Shown: positions 51,655-60,752, numbered from the stretch's first letter. The stretch is 64,000 nucleotides of DNA from JAAKFL01 sp964629645 (GCA_964629645.1 CAZVSU010000002.1:5245-69244), one strand, 5' to 3'. The notes: generated by a model not told the origin, from the sequence alone. Program-made: numbers and translations.

Positions 51655-52357
51655 TCATTTCTCCTTCACTTTTTAACAAATCGGGACGGACTAGTCTTGT
51701 TTTTTTGAGTGCCTCTTGCCGTCTCCAGTCATCGATTTGCCGGTGATTTCCACTTAACAATATTTCCGGTACCTTTCGCCCCTCAACTATCTCAGGTCTT
51801 GTGTAATGCGGACAATCCAGCCTGCCATCTGAAAAAGAGTCCTCGAAGGCGGCCTGTTCGTGTCCAAGAAAACCAGGAACAAAGCGAAGACACGAATCGA
51901 GAGTCAAAAGAGCGGCGGCGCAGCCGTTTGTTAAGACAAAGTCGCCGACGCTTATTTCTTCGTCTACTTCCATATCGAGCGCTCTTTGGTCAACTCCCTC
52001 GTAGTGTCCGCAAAGTATGATCAGGTGTTTTTCCTGTCCTAGCCTTCGGCTCACATCTGCGGTCAAGGGAATTCCTTGAGGGCTCATAAACACAACGTGC
52101 GATTCTGGTCGCTTAACGCTTCTGATGGCTTTGACAACCGGCGGCGCCATCATCACCATTCCGGGACCGCCTCCATAGGGACGATCATCAACTTGCTTGT
52201 GTTTCCCTTCCGCAAAATTTCTTATGTCTTGCGTTCTAATATGAATGAGTCCGGATTCACGAGCTTTTTTAATCATGCTGTGATTTAACGGACTTTCAAA
52301 ATAACCGGGAAACAAGGAAAGGAGATCAATCGTTATGACAGGATCTTGCCTCTCCAT
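51647..52357 (-). CDS. trmD: tRNA (guanine-N1)-methyltransferase TrmD
   Basis: Methylates G37 of tRNAs with S-adenosylmethionine. The 236 residues have DLLSLFPGYFESPLNHSMIKKA, DDRPYGGGPGMVM, and LIILCGHYEGVDQRAL, the knot-forming SAM site. Length is normal. Part of the rpsP-trmD-rplS cluster. Confidence 0.96.
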   Translation of the reverse strand: MERQDPVITIDLLSLFPGYFESPLNHSMIKKARESGLIHIRTQDIRNFAEGKHKQVDDRPYGGGPGMVMMAPPVVKAIRSVKRPESHVVFMSPQGIPLTADVSRRLGQEKHLIILCGHYEGVDQRALDMEVDEEISVGDFVLTNGCAAALLTLDSCLRFVPGFLGHEQAAFEDSFSDGRLDCPHYTRPEIVEGRKVPEILLSGNHRQIDDWRRQEALKKTRLVRPDLLKSEGEMNE

Positions 52358-52372
52358 TTTGCCACTTGCCTC

Positions 52373-52711
52373 TTAAGCTGTCGCTTTCTTTTTTCTTAAA
52401 ACACGCTTTTTGGCCGTCATTTTCACTTGATGGGCCAGCCTTTTTTCATTGTGTCCTTTGATGACTTCCGGGATGCCCCGTGCGAAAAGCGACTCGACAT
52501 TCTCACTCATTTGAGCGCCCTGCTCAAGCCAGTGGGATGCGCGCTCTTCTTCAATTTTTAAATGCCTGTCAGCCTCCGTCTCAAACGGGTTGTACCAACC
52601 AATGCACTCGACATATTTTCCATCGCGAGGCGAACGAGAATCCGCGACAACGATACGATAAAAAGGGCGATTTTTTCGTCCTTGTTTTCTCAACCGAATT
52701 TTTAACGCCAT
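52373..52711 (-). CDS. rpsP: 30S ribosomal protein S16
   Basis: The 112-residue product starts ALKIRLRKQGRKNRPFYRIVVADSRSPRDGK, the S16 N-terminus, with GWYNPFE following. A Lys/Arg-rich C-terminal tail makes it longer than E. coli S16 (82). It overlaps the ffh end by ten bases. Confidence 0.95.
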   Translation of the reverse strand: MALKIRLRKQGRKNRPFYRIVVADSRSPRDGKYVECIGWYNPFETEADRHLKIEEERASHWLEQGAQMSENVESLFARGIPEVIKGHNEKRLAHQVKMTAKKRVLRKKKATA

Positions 52712-54024
52712 GTAGTTCCTCCGAACATCTTTTCCATTTGTTTTCGATTTGGCATCTTTTTAAAAAATTGTTTCATCTGTTTAAACGATTTGGCTAACTT
52801 ATTCACGTCGTCGACCGAAGTGCCGCTGCCGTGCGCCACTCGCTTTCTCCTCGAGGGAACAAGCTCGTCGAAACCTTCTCGTTCCTTCCGTGTCATCGAT
52901 AAAATAATCGCTTCCACTTTTGTCAGCTCTTTATCGCTCAGGTTCAGATCTTTCAGTTTCGACATTCCCGGGACCATGTTGATAAGGGAACTCAAAGATC
53001 CCATTTTTTTGACCATTTGTATTTGCGACAGATAGTCCATATATGTAAATGAAGCCGATCTGAGCTTCTTTTCCAACGTTTTCGCCTGGTCCTCGTCGAT
53101 ATGTTCTTGCGCTTTTCGCACAAGATTAATCGTGTCACCCATTCCAAGTATGCGATCAGCCATCGAGGAAGGGTTAAACAGTTGCAAATCGCCAACCGCT
53201 TCTCCGGTTCCCTCAAATTTTAACGGTTGACCCGTCACCTCTACGATCGAAATGGCCGCACCGCCTCTGGTATTTCCATCCAGCATCGTCAAAATCGTTC
53301 CCGAAATCGCGATCCTTTCGTTAAATTCTGCTGCCACGTTCACAGCATCCTGTCCTATCGTCGCATTCACGACAAAAAGGACTTCGTCAGGCCTCGCGAC
53401 CTCTTTAATCTGCTCCAACTCGACCATCAAATCTTCGTCGAGATGAAGCCGCCCGGCTGTATCGACAAAAACGATGTCGTGTCCATTGGCTTTCGCGTGC
53501 GCCAGTCCGCTCTTTGCCACAGCAACCGGGTTGGCCCCCTCCGACCAAACATCAACGCCGAGACCCTCACCGAGGGTTTTGAGCTGTTGAATGGCAGCCG
53601 GCCGTTGAAGGTCGCAAGCCACGAGCAACGGCTTTTTTTTGCCCAGCTGCTTCATCGCGTAGCGTGCCAATTTTGCGCACTGGGTTGTCTTACCGGATCC
53701 CTGAAGTCCGCAAAGCATGACCACCGCCGTCTCTTTCGAGACATTGAGTTTCGCTTCGTCACCCCCCATCAGCGCAACAAGCTCGTCGTGGACGCACTTG
53801 ACGAACTGCTGTCCGGGAGTCACAGACTTCACGAGCTCTTCGCCTGTCACTTTTTCTTTGATTCTTTTGATCAAAGTCTTCGTGACGGCATAATTGACAT
53901 CTGCTTCGAGCAAGGCAAGCCTCACTTCTCTTACAGCATCGGAGATATTCTCCTCGGTCAATCTTTTTTTTCCGCGGATTTTTGAGAAAATATCGTCAAA
54001 ACGACCCGCTAACCCTGAAAGCAT
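52702..54024 (-). CDS. ffh: Signal recognition particle protein Ffh
   Basis: GTPase of the SRP that targets inner-membrane proteins. The 440 residues have the N domain, then G1 GLQGSGKTTQCAKLA near 107, DTAGRLH, and TMLDGNTRGGAA, and a Met-rich M domain. Length is normal. It lies between prmC and rpsP, as in Chlamydia. Confidence 0.97.
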   Translation of the reverse strand: MLSGLAGRFDDIFSKIRGKKRLTEENISDAVREVRLALLEADVNYAVTKTLIKRIKEKVTGEELVKSVTPGQQFVKCVHDELVALMGGDEAKLNVSKETAVVMLCGLQGSGKTTQCAKLARYAMKQLGKKKPLLVACDLQRPAAIQQLKTLGEGLGVDVWSEGANPVAVAKSGLAHAKANGHDIVFVDTAGRLHLDEDLMVELEQIKEVARPDEVLFVVNATIGQDAVNVAAEFNERIAISGTILTMLDGNTRGGAAISIVEVTGQPLKFEGTGEAVGDLQLFNPSSMADRILGMGDTINLVRKAQEHIDEDQAKTLEKKLRSASFTYMDYLSQIQMVKKMGSLSSLINMVPGMSKLKDLNLSDKELTKVEAIILSMTRKEREGFDELVPSRRKRVAHGSGTSVDDVNKLAKSFKQMKQFFKKMPNRKQMEKMFGGTTWR

Positions 54025-54078
54025 ACCACAGAAGGTTCCTTATTGTACACGAAATTGGGCCTTATCATACTCAAAATT

Positions 54079-54909
54079 TCAATCAATTTCAAGGGAAAAG
54101 AAACGATCGCGGCCTGACCAATCTTTCTCTACAGTTCCTTTATACTCAAAAATTTCTTGTACAGGACCTCCCTGGTCAAACCCGATTTCAAGCCAAAGCT
54201 TTCCCTTCGAGCGCCACCTTCCATGGTGCCCGCGAGAAATTTTTCTGATAAAGTCAAGCCCATCCTTTCCGCCGACTAAAGCCAGCTTAGGTTCATATTG
54301 CTTGACAGACCTGTCAAGACCTTCATACGCATCGAGTGAAATGTAGGGCGGGTTAGAGACGATCACATCTACTTTTTGGTCGCAGGCATCAAAAAGATCT
54401 CCCTTATACATCTCGACATCGACACCGTTTCGACGAGCATTCTCTCGGGAAAGTGCGAGCGCCTCTTCAGAGATATCAGAAAGGATGACCTGGACTTCGG
54501 GAAGGGCTTTTTTGATTGCGATTCCAATGCAGCCGGATCCGGAACACAGATCCCAAACAATCGGGCGGTTCGATGCAACAGACCTTAGCTCCTTGACAAC
54601 TTTGTCAACGAGAAGCTCAGTCTCAGGCCTTGGAATCAAAGCAGCAGGCGAAATTGTAAGATCGCAACCATAAAATCGCAATTGCCGGAGAATATATTGA
54701 ATTGGCTCGCCCCGGGCCAAACGACTGAGTATCGTGCGGCAGAGTTGTCTTTCTTCACAATTCAGCGGCCTCTGATAATCGAGGTAAAGATCCATTCTCT
54801 CCATAGAAAGAACGGAGGCTAGCATCTCCTCAACAACCCTCCGAGGCGACCCGACTCCTTTTTTTTCCAGAAATTGTTTCGATTGCTCGGCGACGTCTTT
54901 TAGAATCAT
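54079..54909 (-). CDS. prmC: Release factor glutamine methyltransferase PrmC
   Basis: Methylates the GGQ glutamine of release factors. The 276 residues have the SAM motif WDLCSGSGCIGIAI and the catalytic NPPY in VSNPPYISLDAY. The start overlaps the prfA stop by one base (the pair prfA-prmC is coupled). Confidence 0.96.
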   Translation of the reverse strand: MILKDVAEQSKQFLEKKGVGSPRRVVEEMLASVLSMERMDLYLDYQRPLNCEERQLCRTILSRLARGEPIQYILRQLRFYGCDLTISPAALIPRPETELLVDKVVKELRSVASNRPIVWDLCSGSGCIGIAIKKALPEVQVILSDISEEALALSRENARRNGVDVEMYKGDLFDACDQKVDVIVSNPPYISLDAYEGLDRSVKQYEPKLALVGGKDGLDFIRKISRGHHGRWRSKGKLWLEIGFDQGGPVQEIFEYKGTVEKDWSGRDRFFSLEID

Positions 54910-55976
54910 TAAGAATCCATGAGCTTCTGGTGATAGAAGTGCTTAACAAGAGACGAGGTCACTTCGTCCAAATCCCCGGCCATGGCTTGATCAAGGTTAT
55001 ATAGAGTGAGGTTTATCCTGTGGTCGGTGAGACGATTCTGCGGAAAGTTATAGGTCCTTATCCGCCCCGAGCGATCTCCGGAGCCCACTTGCTGTGAGCG
55101 CGTCGTCGCCCGCCTTTGCTCTTCTTCAATTCTTTTTTGCTCTGCCAGTTTGGCAGAAAGAAATCTTAGGGCTTTTTCTCTATTTTTGTGTTGACTGCGC
55201 TCTTCTTGACACGCGACGACGATCCCGGTGGGCATATGCGTGATACGCACCGCGCTATCGGTCGTGTTGACATGCTGGCCTCCGGCGCCGGAAGAGCGGA
55301 AAGTGTCGATTCTCAAGTCGCTTTCGTCGATCTTAACAGCCTCTTCCTTTGAGGGTTCAGCGAGCACCGCTACAGTGATGGCGGAAGTGTGCACACGCCC
55401 TTGGGCTTCTGTTTCCGGGACGCGCTGCACTCTGTGAGTGCCGGCTTCATATTGCAAATATCTGTGGACATTCGGCCCGAAAAAAACAAGAATCGCTTCT
55501 TTAAATCCCCCCATATCGGAATGGGTGCAGGACAAAAGTTCGTAATTCCAGCCCATATTTTCAGCGAACAGTTTGTACATTCTCAAGCAGTCGGCCACAA
55601 AAAGAGCGGCTTCAGCTCCACCTGTTCCGGCCCTTAATTCCATAATGGTATTTCGATGGTCATTGGGGTCAGGAGGAACAAGAAGATTTTCGACTTTACG
55701 GGTGAGGTCCTGTATTTTTTTTTCCAGCTTTTCGATGTCTTCGTTGAGAACGGCAATAAAGTCGCTGTCGGTCTCTTCTTTCAACATCGCTTTGTTATCG
55801 CTGAGGTTCTTTTCGGCATTTTTGAGCTCATCCCAAGTCGAACATATCTCCGAGACTCTTGAATGCTCTTGAGTCAGCTCTTTGTACTTTGCCTGGTCAT
55901 TGACAACGTCAGGATTTCCGAGCGCCGTTTCAAGGTCGGAAAGGCGGGCCACAAACTGTTGAATTTTTTCTCTCAC
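54909..55976 (-). CDS. prfA: Peptide chain release factor 1
   Basis: Terminates translation at UAA and UAG. The 355 residues include the catalytic GGQ in SSGAGGQHVNTTDSAVRITH (near 223) and the GRIRTYNFPQNRLTDHRI region. Length is normal. It follows rpmE after a terminator, so it probably has its own promoter in the short gap or relies on readthrough. Confidence 0.97.
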   Translation of the reverse strand: MREKIQQFVARLSDLETALGNPDVVNDQAKYKELTQEHSRVSEICSTWDELKNAEKNLSDNKAMLKEETDSDFIAVLNEDIEKLEKKIQDLTRKVENLLVPPDPNDHRNTIMELRAGTGGAEAALFVADCLRMYKLFAENMGWNYELLSCTHSDMGGFKEAILVFFGPNVHRYLQYEAGTHRVQRVPETEAQGRVHTSAITVAVLAEPSKEEAVKIDESDLRIDTFRSSGAGGQHVNTTDSAVRITHMPTGIVVACQEERSQHKNREKALRFLSAKLAEQKRIEEEQRRATTRSQQVGSGDRSGRIRTYNFPQNRLTDHRINLTLYNLDQAMAGDLDEVTSSLVKHFYHQKLMDS

Positions 55977-56013
55977 ACTCTCCCTCTCAAAACAGGTTTC
56001 ACAGCCTTAGAAA

Positions 56014-56056
56014 CAAAAAATCGCCGAAAAAGTTTGGGAACTTGCTTACGGCGATT
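56014..56056 (-). terminator. Intrinsic terminator after rpmE
   Basis: On the minus strand AATCGCCG pairs with CGGCGATT (plus-strand positions 56049-56056 and 56019-56026). An inner AAGTT/AACTT pairing and a following T run (A run at 56014-56020 on the plus strand) complete it. Confidence 0.75.
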
Positions 56057-56072
56057 GGAACGGGGTGGGAGT

Positions 56073-56345
56073 TTAGCTATCGCTTTGGTGATTGTCAGCC
56101 TCTTGCTTCTTCCCATATCTTTTGCGGAACTTATCGATGCGTCCTTCTGTGTCGACAGGTCCTCCTTTGCCGCTAAAAAGCGGGTGGGACTGAGAGGAAA
56201 TAGGAACGCGAAAAACTGGGTATGTGGTCCCTTCGAACTCTTCTTTTTCAGAGGGCTCAAGAGCTGCTCCGCAAACGAACTTATGGCCGGTCGCAGTGTC
56301 AACAAAAAGAATTTGCTGGTAGGTAGGATGGATATCTTTCTTCAT
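56073..56345 (-). CDS. rpmE: 50S ribosomal protein L31 (type B-like)
   Basis: The 90-residue product starts MKKDIHPTYQQILFVDTATGHKFVCGAAL and contains SQSHPLFSGKGGPVDTEGRIDKFRKRY. The CxxC zinc ligands of type A L31 are missing (only one Cys near the start), as in the zinc-free B type. The start at 56345 has GGAG eight bases upstream; the ORF could begin four codons earlier. Confidence 0.93.
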   Translation of the reverse strand: MKKDIHPTYQQILFVDTATGHKFVCGAALEPSEKEEFEGTTYPVFRVPISSQSHPLFSGKGGPVDTEGRIDKFRKRYGKKQEADNHQSDS

Positions 56346-56437
56346 CAATGTCTCCAAAAGTTTTATACATCAATCATACGAAATCGTTCTATTTCAAACA
56401 ATGGAAAAATAATGGTTGTTTTGCTAAAATGGTGCCC

Positions 56438-57313
56438 ATGAAGACAACTATCGGCCAAATGGGCCCCGCTTACACGCCGCCTATTATAAAAAATTTAATC
56501 ATCTCGATTTGCTCTGCGACCATCGTCGCAGCGCTACTCGACCCGATCTTTCGTTATTATTTTAATTTTTCTCTCCAGTTTTTCTTAAGTTTAACACCTC
56601 TTGCCTATTCGAAACTTTTCATTTGGCAGCCCCTCTCCTATCTCTTTTTGCTGCAGTCCGCGGGGGGGTTGACCTTTAGTCTTTTGATTTCGCTCTTTTT
56701 CCAAATGTTCCTTTTATGGATGACAGGCTCCCAATTGGCCGAACGGTACAGCGCCGCATCTTTTTTGAAACTTTTCTTCGGAGCAGGCCTAACGGCTGCC
56801 CTGGTCGCCATCCCCTTAATGATGGCCGCCCCTTCTATGATGGCTTATGCCGGACCGACTGCTTCGCTTATCGCTGTCTTTGTCGTGTGGACGTATCTTC
56901 ATCACGACAGCCAGATTTTGCTTTTTTTTATCATACCAATAAAGGCGAAGTGGCTCCTTGCATTCGGCCTCGGCGCTGCTTTCTTAGTCTTTGCATCAAA
57001 CGGTTCATTCATTTCACTTGTCATGCTCGTGACAGGAGTTTTATTTGGCGCACTCTATGCGACCTTGTTTAAGGAACTCCCCTCCCCTTACCCCTTTCTC
57101 GAATCCTTTGACCGATTGATCGCAAAAATTCGAAACCAAAGCCCCTCTGCAAGGTCGCAGCACAAGGGAAAAATATTCGATTTTAAAACGGGCAAACCGG
57201 TCGAAACGGACGAAGAGTTTCTCGACCGCGTTCTAGAAAAGATTTCCCGTTCGGGAGAAGACTCCCTGACTCCCCAAGAGCGTGCTCGCCTCGAAAAAAT
57301 CGCGCGCAAATAA
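56438..57313 (+). CDS. Rhomboid-like membrane protein without the catalytic serine motif
   Basis: About 291 residues with six hydrophobic segments and a charged C-terminal tail ending FLDRVLEKISRSGEDSLTPQERARLEKI, a tail seen on rhomboid-like proteins of several phyla. In active rhomboids GxSG lies in a membrane helix; here the corresponding YAGPTASLIAV has no serine in that place, so it is probably a non-proteolytic relative. The start is uncertain: ATG at 56348, 56429 or 56438; I choose the last, as upstream residues look non-membrane and random. It is divergent from rpmE. Confidence 0.6.
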   Translation: MKTTIGQMGPAYTPPIIKNLIISICSATIVAALLDPIFRYYFNFSLQFFLSLTPLAYSKLFIWQPLSYLFLLQSAGGLTFSLLISLFFQMFLLWMTGSQLAERYSAASFLKLFFGAGLTAALVAIPLMMAAPSMMAYAGPTASLIAVFVVWTYLHHDSQILLFFIIPIKAKWLLAFGLGAAFLVFASNGSFISLVMLVTGVLFGALYATLFKELPSPYPFLESFDRLIAKIRNQSPSARSQHKGKIFDFKTGKPVETDEEFLDRVLEKISRSGEDSLTPQERARLEKIARK

Positions 57314-57330
57314 ACAGATTTCTCATGGCG

Positions 57331-58971
57331 CTATTTCTGCATCAAATCCCGAATGATTGTTTGCGCTTCTGACGTGAAAGGATTTTGAAGCATGACCGTA
57401 AGACTTTGAGCGTCTGTACGGTCAAACTTGTAGAGCGGCACTCCCTTTTCATTCAGGGATAAAACATAGTCTGGATATTTGAGAATCACACCAAAATGAG
57501 GCATTTTTATCTGAGAGAGGATTTTCAAATCAATTCCTCCCTTTTTTAAAATCGATAGCGCTTTTAAGTGGGAAAATGCTTGTTTAAACTCATCGAAATC
57601 AAAGGGTTGTAGATCACTGACCCGGAGACCAAGCTCCGGCAATATATCGAGCAGAGGAAACCGGGTAAAGGCAAATTGAATTTGATCTTTGGACAACTGA
57701 AAGATTTCTTGTGAGGGGATGCCTTTGCCTGACAGTTCAGTGATGCGATCGGCAAACTGCAGAATTTGTGAAAAAATTAAGGGAAACCTCATGAGATCGT
57801 CAAAAGTCAACCCTGCCGAAAGAAGCTTTTCTAGTTTATCTTTGTTTTGAATCATCAAATGGGCAGTGGTTAAATCGAGATCAAGAACACCGTTTTTGGG
57901 GAGGCGATAGCGACAGGCAAGATCGATGATGGCCGAAAAGATGTCCGGATTTTCTAAGACAAGCTTTAATTGATCGTCGAGAAGGGCCTTCAAGTCGTTA
58001 AGATCGACTTTTTTCAGCGCCAGTTTTGCATAGGCATCGGCATGCTCCAGAATCTTCTTAACTTTATAGGGTCTCATACCGGCCATCGGACCAAAGAAAT
58101 GAGGATCGCTTTTAAATGCCTTAAGAGTCCCTTTTGGGTTTTGGAGCAGCTGTTCAAGACTCGCCGATTCGAGCTTAAAAAAGTCATGAAGAGGGACTCC
58201 TTCTTTCAGAAACAGCAGAAATGCACTTCTGTGGGAAAGCACCATAAAAAGCTGCCAGAAATCAAGCTTCTGCAGATCATGTTGCGAAACTCCCGCTCTT
58301 TCTAACGGGGCAAAAGAGGCGGACTGGGCAAGACTTTCTCGATCGAGATGAGCAATCGTATCAAAGTCCACTCCATATTCCAGCAGCGTCATAATTTCAT
58401 GCCGGTGCTCTAAAAACCAGCCGAAGTCCCAGGCTTGCAAATGATCGATTTGGTCCCATTTGACGCCATACACCAATAGAGCCAATGCATCTTCTGGGCG
58501 GAGAAGCATTTCTTCAATCCAATTCCATTTTAACGTCAAAAGCTCATCGACACCTTCAAAGTTTTTAAGGATCGCTGCCATTGACTCCGGGTGAGTCAAA
58601 ACGAGTCGCAGTTGATAACCACTGAATTTCGATAGCTCTTCTGCTGTGACCCCCCGCTCTTGAATCAACAGAAAAGAGCGGGTGTTGTGAAGAATTTCAA
58701 TCAGTTGCGGTGCGTCATAAAGATGGAGCTTCGTCGGGGGAAACCCCGATTCAGAAAGCGCGCGCACGCTCGAGCAATTGATTAAGACCGCTTGAAGCTC
58801 CTGCCATTGAAACCGCATCATCTCTTCAAAAGAAAAAATAGTCTCATCGAGAAGCGTTTTTGTTTCTTCGGGATACTCGATGATGGTACTTTTATGACCC
58901 ACTCGGCTTTTGTCCCACTCTGCTTCACTGATGTGGCCTTTGCACTCTTCTGGAAGTGAACCGCTACCCAT
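57331..58971 (-). CDS. Tandem 31-residue helical-repeat protein, unknown
   Basis: A 546-residue protein built of two-helix repeats with a Gly-hydrophobic pair at the turn. With numbering from the GTG one codon upstream, Gly occurs near residues 77, 108, 141, 170, 201, 228 and 259, and again at 388, 418, 449, 480 and 511, that is, every 31 or so. Unit pattern: G(V/I/L)xxxxLxxLxxxxLxxVLxxxxxxLxxLxx, for example GVDFDTIAHL and GVSQHDLQKLDFWQLFMVL. This is an alpha-solenoid reminiscent of mTERF or TAL-type repeats in size, but I see no matching signature. The ATG at 58971 follows AAGGAG; the gene overlaps its upstream neighbour by eight bases. Confidence 0.75.
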   Translation of the reverse strand: MGSGSLPEECKGHISEAEWDKSRVGHKSTIIEYPEETKTLLDETIFSFEEMMRFQWQELQAVLINCSSVRALSESGFPPTKLHLYDAPQLIEILHNTRSFLLIQERGVTAEELSKFSGYQLRLVLTHPESMAAILKNFEGVDELLTLKWNWIEEMLLRPEDALALLVYGVKWDQIDHLQAWDFGWFLEHRHEIMTLLEYGVDFDTIAHLDRESLAQSASFAPLERAGVSQHDLQKLDFWQLFMVLSHRSAFLLFLKEGVPLHDFFKLESASLEQLLQNPKGTLKAFKSDPHFFGPMAGMRPYKVKKILEHADAYAKLALKKVDLNDLKALLDDQLKLVLENPDIFSAIIDLACRYRLPKNGVLDLDLTTAHLMIQNKDKLEKLLSAGLTFDDLMRFPLIFSQILQFADRITELSGKGIPSQEIFQLSKDQIQFAFTRFPLLDILPELGLRVSDLQPFDFDEFKQAFSHLKALSILKKGGIDLKILSQIKMPHFGVILKYPDYVLSLNEKGVPLYKFDRTDAQSLTVMLQNPFTSEAQTIIRDLMQK

Positions 58972-59197
58972 CACTCTCCTTAAGTTTTGCGCGAAGAGCC
59001 GTGATCATAATACGAATTCCGTGAAGAACGCCTTCTTCATAACGAAACTCCGGATGTTCTTCAAGAGACGGAAAATCGTTCGGCTGCCAAAGATCGTCAA
59101 GTGTGACGTGGGGGACGATTTTTTGTGCTATGGCAAGAAGCTTCTGCTCTTGTCCAAAGACTAAATCTTCACCCAACCGATCGAATATCTCATCCAT
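58964..59197 (-). CDS. Small conserved-type acidic protein downstream of tadA
   Basis: A 77-residue protein (MDEIFDRLGEDLVFGQEQKLL ... VLHGIRIMITALRAKL), helical, with a short LDDLWQPNDFPSLEEHPEFRYEEG segment. Function unknown. A small gene follows tadA in Chlamydia too, which makes it likely to be real. It overlaps tadA by eight bases and the repeat-protein gene by eight. Confidence 0.7.
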   Translation of the reverse strand: MDEIFDRLGEDLVFGQEQKLLAIAQKIVPHVTLDDLWQPNDFPSLEEHPEFRYEEGVLHGIRIMITALRAKLKESDG

Positions 59198-59684
59198 TTT
59201 TTCGTCTCATTTCAAAAAAAGTCTTCATCAGATGGGCGGCTTCTGCCTCATAAATGCCCTTTCGAATCTCTATACTATGCGTCGGATGTTTTTCAGCAAA
59301 TAGGTCGATAAAGCTTCCGCCGGCGCCGTGCCTTAAATCAGGCGCGCCCCAAACAAGTGTCTTCACGCGTGATAATAACAACGCGCCGGCGCACATGGGA
59401 CACGGCTCTATTGTGCAGTAGAGCGTCGTCTCAAGAAGACGCCAGTCTTCCAGTGCGCTGGCACCGGCTGTTATGCAGAGCATTTCTGCGTGGGCAGTCG
59501 CATCTTTTAAAAGTTCGACTTGATTGTGTCCGCGCGCGATAATTTTACCCTCGTGCACAAGCACGGCGCCAACGGGAACCTCTTCTTTTTGAAAAGCGAT
59601 CCAGGCCTGGCGCAGCGCCTCGGCCATAAAGGCCTCGTCTGAACTCCCTGATTTAAGTGCAAAAGGAAATGGCTCACTTTTCAT
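59190..59684 (-). CDS. tadA: tRNA adenosine(34) deaminase TadA
   Basis: Converts A34 to inosine in tRNA-Arg(ACG). The 164 residues have the zinc-dependent deaminase motifs HAE (ATAHAEMLC) and PCPMC (CTIEPCPMCAGALL), with VPVGAVLV before them. Length is normal. It is part of an overlapping four-gene set: coiled-coil protein, tadA, small protein, repeat protein. Confidence 0.95.
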   Translation of the reverse strand: MKSEPFPFALKSGSSDEAFMAEALRQAWIAFQKEEVPVGAVLVHEGKIIARGHNQVELLKDATAHAEMLCITAGASALEDWRLLETTLYCTIEPCPMCAGALLLSRVKTLVWGAPDLRHGAGGSFIDLFAEKHPTHSIEIRKGIYEAEAAHLMKTFFEMRRKNG

Positions 59685-60339
59685 TTTTTTCGGCCAGTTT
59701 TTTCTGCAGCATTGCCACTTGCTTTTTCAAAGCTCCGATATCTCGGTCATACTTTTTTTGGAATCCAAGGAGTTTTTTCTCATACTTTGTCTGGAGCTTA
59801 TTGAGCTCTCTTTCGTGGTGCTCCGGAGAACTCTGAGTGTGGGCCGGTTTTTTTTTAGGCTCCTCGCAAGCCTCATGTTTGGCTTTAATCAAGAGTTCAT
59901 CAAAGAGGGACTTAGGGAAAACAACAGAATTCAGCACGGAAAATAAATAGGTGTCCAGCACCCCGAACTGCTCGATCGACCCATTTGCCAATGATTCGGC
60001 AAAAGGAAGGTCCAGCTGATCGATTTCGCTAAATTTTTCGTTAACTTCTGTTAATCGATCCTCGAAGTAGTCGTAAATATCGGTATGCTTCATCAGCCAT
60101 CTTTCGGAAAAAAAATCCCAAAGTGCCTCGTTGCCCTGTTTTAATAGTTGCGAGTAGCCGATCGTCAGTTCGTCAACAGACAATTTGTTCGGATTTTTAC
60201 CCCCGAAATAGTTTTGAAGAAACTCTTTGTCTTTCTTTAAGTGCTCTTTCCTGAGATCTTTACGTATAGACTGAACGACGTGAGGAAGAAACTCTTTAAT
60301 CATTTCGTAGCGGTCCGTACAAGTTGAATCTTTAAGCAT
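59674..60339 (-). CDS. Coiled-coil protein upstream of tadA, unknown
   Basis: About 221 residues. The N-terminal 150 are helical with no known motif. The last 50 (HHERELNKLQTKYEKKLLGFQKK...IGALKKQVAMLQKKLAEK) form a coiled coil. The ATG at 60339 is chosen; upstream in-frame sequence runs through a palindrome and is probably not coding. AGGA lies 11 bases upstream. It overlaps tadA by 11 bases. Confidence 0.7.
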   Translation of the reverse strand: MLKDSTCTDRYEMIKEFLPHVVQSIRKDLRKEHLKKDKEFLQNYFGGKNPNKLSVDELTIGYSQLLKQGNEALWDFFSERWLMKHTDIYDYFEDRLTEVNEKFSEIDQLDLPFAESLANGSIEQFGVLDTYLFSVLNSVVFPKSLFDELLIKAKHEACEEPKKKPAHTQSSPEHHERELNKLQTKYEKKLLGFQKKYDRDIGALKKQVAMLQKKLAEKNEK

Positions 60340-60373
60340 AAATCGTTTATTCCTAAATTGTGCTTGAATGCAT

Positions 60374-60409
60374 GACCGGTTAATTAACATGAACTTGCAA
60401 TAACCGGTC
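60374..60409. promoter_or_regulatory. Inverted repeat in a divergent intergenic region
   Basis: GACCGGTTA (60374-60382) and TAACCGGTC (60401-60409) are perfect inverted copies 18 bases apart, between the divergent genes at 60339 and 60455. A dimeric regulator's operator or an RNA hairpin is possible. Confidence 0.5.
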
Positions 60410-60454
60410 CTCATACTCTAGCAATTTACACGATCTCGATCAAGGGGGAGCCAA

Positions 60455-60706
60455 GTGCCGAAGGAAAAGCATCATTTTTACGGGAAACCGATTTTAGAAG
60501 AGCGGGAAGCGGAATATGTCAAGAAAGTTTTAAACAAGTACCGCCATGAAAAGGCCGATGAAGAGCTCAAAAAAAAGATTTGGGATGATCTCCAGCACGA
60601 AAAATACGAAGGGCGTTTATCGATTCCATTCAAAGTTGTGCTCCGCAGAGATGAATATGGCCGTTATCCCGATATGGTAGAGGTCATTTTGGACACAAAA
60701 CTGTAA
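60455..60706 (+). CDS. Small conserved-type protein upstream of rpsO
   Basis: An 83-residue charged protein (KEKHHFYGKPILEEREAEYVKKVL ... IPFKVVLRRDEYGRYPDMVEVIL). Function unknown. GTG start with a strong GGGGGAG six bases before. It lies 129 bases upstream of rpsO. Confidence 0.75.
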   Translation: MPKEKHHFYGKPILEEREAEYVKKVLNKYRHEKADEELKKKIWDDLQHEKYEGRLSIPFKVVLRRDEYGRYPDMVEVILDTKL

Positions 60707-60752
60707 ACATGTGATTTTGAGGTCCGAGAACACCCTTTTCTCCTCTTTTTCC

